From assembly GCA_017512725.1 (NCBI GenBank), contig JAFWEW010000040.1, positions 1 to 64,000 of the forward strand: a DNA stretch of 64,000 bases. Reading direction: 5' to 3'. The translations under genes and the position numbers were made by a program. The notes beneath the pieces were generated by a model that was not told the origin of the DNA, did not search any database, and saw nothing but the letters and a program-made list of their open reading frames with translations. This stretch comes from Solobacterium sp. Its GTDB lineage: Bacteria > Bacillota_I > Bacilli_A > Erysipelotrichales > Erysipelotrichaceae. Shown one piece after another: positions 62,701 through 64,000 of the stretch (position 1 is its first letter; each line of letters starts with the position of its first letter).

Positions 62701-63877
62701 ACAGGTAGTTGTACGGCAGTGCACGGCAGCTGATGCCCTTGTTGATTTCCGGGCGCAGCGCATCACGCTCTGCCTGATTGATCTTCCGGTTCTTGCGGAA
62801 AATCACTTTTCCTTCTGCACCGACCAGATCGCTCTTAAGCATATGGCCTTCCATACGGTCGAGCACATTCAGCTTCTTGAGGACCTTGTATCGGCCGGCT
62901 TTGGTCAGATCATAACGGCGGTAATCGAAGAACTTCTGATCCATCGTTGTGAGGGAACCTTCTTCGGTTGCGATTTCGTCTGCGCGCTGGTTCATGTATA
63001 CCGCCATGAGCGCTTCCTTCGTCGTCTTGATCTTCTTATCCGCATCCAGAGTGTTGCAGAGTTCTTCGTAGTTTCCGAACACGCTGGTATACAGCATCAT
63101 GTATTCATTCAGATGCTCGGTATCCTGTTCCGGAACGATGACATCCGGATACAGCTCGAACCGAAGTGCCTTGAGCAGCTTTTCCATCTTTGTGGTGTCA
63201 AAAGCGTCCTCATTGCGTTCGGTATTCAGGGACATTCCGATTGCCTTGAACAGAATGGTAGAGAAGACCTTTCTTCTGCGGTCGATCGAAACGTTCATGA
63301 TGCGGCCGAGTGCCGCCTTCTTGTCGTCCGACATGAATTCCAGCCAGGTACCGCGGCTCGGAATCAGTTCGCAGGTATAGGTGTCACGGCCGGTGCGCTC
63401 TTCTGAAACGATGTCAAAATAAGCACCCGGGGAACGGACGATCTGCGAAACGATAACACGCTCTGCACCGTTGATGATGAACGTTCCGGTCGGAGTCATG
63501 AGCGGGAAATCGCCAAGGAAGACTTCTTCCCACTTGGTCAGAACTTCACCGGTCTCCGGTTCAACCATCTCAAGTTCCATCTTGGCCTTGAGCGGAGCAC
63601 AGTAGTTGACCTCACGGTACTTGCATTCCGAAATGGAATATTTCGGCTCGCCGAATTCATAGTCGATGAACTTCAGCTTGATGTTTCCGCCGAAGTTGTA
63701 GATCGGGTAAATGTCGTTAAACACTTCCCTGATTCCGTCTTTCAGGAACCATTCAAAGGATGCCGTCTGGATCTCTGTCAGATCAGGAAGATCCAGGCCC
63801 GCCGATACTTTGGAATAGTCACGACGGACAGCTTTGTTGCCGTACTTCACAATGCGGTACGATTGCTTTTTTTCCAT
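59729..63877 (-). CDS. rpoB: RNA polymerase beta subunit
   Basis: A 1382-residue beta subunit. The rifampicin region reads [20 protein letters not shown], then [10 protein letters not shown], so Asn replaces His at the E. coli 526 position (residue 670 here). The part after this point is as long as in Bacillus, but about 190 residues more lie before it, in lobe 2, including [10 protein letters not shown]-type and [13 protein letters not shown] segments. The start at 63877 is chosen over 63886: AAAGGA lies 8 bases upstream of the former and touches the latter. A promoter and a leader hairpin lie upstream; rplL, if adjacent, would be outside the window. Confidence 0.97.
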   Translation of the reverse strand: MEKKQSYRIVKYGNKAVRRDYSKVSAGLDLPDLTEIQTASFEWFLKDGIREVFNDIYPIYNFGGNIKLKFIDYEFGEPKYSISECKYREVNYCAPLKAKMELEMVEPETGEVLTKWEEVFLGDFPLMTPTGTFIINGAERVIVSQIVRSPGAYFDIVSEERTGRDTYTCELIPSRGTWLEFMSDDKKAALGRIMNVSIDRRRKVFSTILFKAIGMSLNTERNEDAFDTTKMEKLLKALRFELYPDVIVPEQDTEHLNEYMMLYTSVFGNYEELCNTLDADKKIKTTKEALMAVYMNQRADEIATEEGSLTTMDQKFFDYRRYDLTKAGRYKVLKKLNVLDRMEGHMLKSDLVGAEGKVIFRKNRKINQAERDALRPEINKGISCRALPYNYLFSHPVTAEMDTSWTNALVGRILATDLDGNKIHYEQGTVLIPEDIKNIAKEFEKIPVYAGIIASEAKLTNDNASAILDLGSRMFSIGRVTENGADLCREDETLIASRYIPDDVLVPLTTADKELIQQEVMESGNKAVSVWLVGACVQEVTIVTEEGHEVKVIGGDPLNTKHTITMSDMYSLYSYELNMLDGVGTPDDIDMLGNRRIRTVGELIQNQFRIGLSRMERTVKERMSITDSAALTPKQLTNIRPLTAAIKEFFSSSQLSQFMDQQNPLAELSNKRRISALGPGGLTRERAGFEVRDIHNSHYGRICPIETPEGPNIGLISYLTTYAKVNEYGFIQTPYRKVVNGKVTDDIKYMSADEENDHVIAQANEIKDGKLVGDRIVARKAGETIMADRDMIDYADVSPRQIVSVATSCVPFLENDDCTRALMGANMQRQAVPLLDPHSPYVGTGIEHRIARDSGAACVATAPGTVTYVDADKIIVTEDNGTEHEYPLTKFRRSNASTCLNQHPIVQDGEKIERGDILADGPAMQNGELALGQNVLIAFMTWHGYNYEDAIIMSERMVREDVYTSIHIEEYDIECRETKLGPEEITRDIPNVAESACRNLDGRGIVMVGAEVKEGDILVGKVTPKGQSEVTPEEKLLLAIFGEKSREVRDNSLKVPHGGAGIVHSVRVFKRKDDHELPPGVNEVVKVYIVQKRKISEGDKMAGRHGNKGVISRIMPIEDMPYMQDGTPIDIMLNPFGVPSRMNIGQVLEVHLGMAARRLGCKFATPVFDGVSNEDLKNIMEEAGTSADGKYLLTDGLTGEPYDERISVGVMYMIKLAHMVDDKLHARATGPYSLVTQQPLGGKAQNGGQRFGEMEVWALEAYGAAHTLQEILTVKSDDIMGRTKTYESIVKGKDLPDPGIPESFRVLVHELQALAVDVRMMNEDGEYTDLKELEKQELKEEATLDMSRQRYEPEFDDLTIRDTPNDDDIPEEAAAFGGSMDE

Positions 63878-63917
63878 GTTTGCCATCCTTTCGCCTGCTG
63901 GGCTGAAAACACCGAAA

Positions 63918-63934
63918 GAGGGCGTGAACCCCTC
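63918..63934 (-). promoter_or_regulatory. hairpin in the rpoB leader
   Basis: GAGGG/CCCTC arms with a 7-base loop lie between the proposed rpoB promoter and its start codon and are followed on the minus strand by TTTCGG. It may be a terminator of an upstream ribosomal-protein gene or an attenuator. Confidence 0.35.
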
Positions 63935-63960
63935 ATTTTTCGATAATTTGTCAGCTTACT

Positions 63961-63990
63961 ATAGTAACATATATTTTATTTAATGGTCAA
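63961..63990 (-). promoter_or_regulatory. proposed rpoB promoter
   Basis: Minus-strand TTGACC (63990-63985), an 18-base A+T-rich spacer and TACTAT (63966-63961). Transcription would start near 63954, about 77 bases before the rpoB start codon. Confidence 0.5.
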
Positions 63991-64000
63991 TTTTCACGTT

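Noticed and set aside
56334-63406. Very long plus-strand frames (over 1100 codons) opposite rpoC and rpoB
   Set aside because: They mirror the highly biased codons of rpoBC. Their products are His/Arg/Asp-rich with no domain, while the minus strand carries unmistakable polymerase motifs.

Overview
The window is a 64-kb stretch of a mid-GC Gram-positive chromosome, most likely a gut Erysipelotrichia (Bacillota). The evidence is lipobox-type lipoproteins, strong AGGAGG-like ribosome sites, separate rpoB and rpoC, and an RpoB about 190 residues longer than the Bacillus one ahead of the rifampicin pocket, with Asn in place of His at E. coli position 526, as in Erysipelotrichia and Mollicutes relatives. 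No rRNA, tRNA, CRISPR array or intact insertion sequence was found. Genes lie on both strands, many in short operons closed by clear hairpin terminators.

Layout. 0-7 kb: a dCache-HAMP-GGDEF diguanylate cyclase, a 5'-nucleotidase-type lipoprotein, another lipoprotein and a zinc-ribbon/coiled-coil protein, then a gap with three 33-bp-spaced repeats. 7-10.4 kb: a tail-anchored membrane protein, an SDR, a small double-glycine-leader protein and an LEA-like helical protein. 10.4-14.2 kb: a GntR/UTRA regulator and the sulfur operon metY-cysK, divergent from an Rrf2 regulator with an IscR-like cysteine set. 14.3-22.4 kb: a VanY-type carboxypeptidase, an RmlD-like reductase, a C_GCAxxG_C_C protein, a two-subunit 2-hydroxyacyl-CoA dehydratase, a DegV protein and a monofunctional glycosyltransferase. 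22.5-25.7 kb: a very large propeller-sensor HD-GYP protein, the likely counterpart of the GGDEF enzyme. 25.8-32.8 kb: a Gfo/Idh oxidoreductase, a potassium-channel pseudogene, two more small double-glycine-leader proteins with zinc-ribbon-like cysteines, a beta-helix surface protein, a HAD phosphatase coupled to a PTS permease, and a decayed DUF4143 ATPase fragment.

33-36.4 kb holds nrfA-ccs1-ccsA, a compact nitrite-ammonification module with its own haem-attachment genes but no visible nrfH. 36.7-38 kb is an A+T-rich AAA ATPase. 38.1-42.85 kb is a tight five-gene operon: a hydrolase with no ordinary start codon and no nucleophile serine, a phosphodiester glycosidase-like protein, a membrane-anchored unknown, a macrodomain-HTH fusion and a vWA protein. 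43.5-45.8 kb is the best candidate for an undescribed system: a long non-coding leader, an unknown soluble protein, a small membrane protein, a single-TIR protein and a tandem-TIR protein. 45.9-50.9 kb: an M16C metallopeptidase and a COG2509-type flavoprotein. 51.1-55.6 kb: a four-gene membrane/hydrolase operon (Mbeg1-like lipase, DUF6765-like protein, two membrane proteins) and a voltage-gated potassium channel. 55.8-63.9 kb: rpoC and rpoB, with the rpoB promoter at the window edge.

Themes: cyclic-di-GMP turnover by two membrane sensors, sulfur assimilation under an Rrf2 regulator, anaerobic nitrite reduction, cell-envelope maintenance, and a likely TIR-based conflict cluster near a macrodomain operon.
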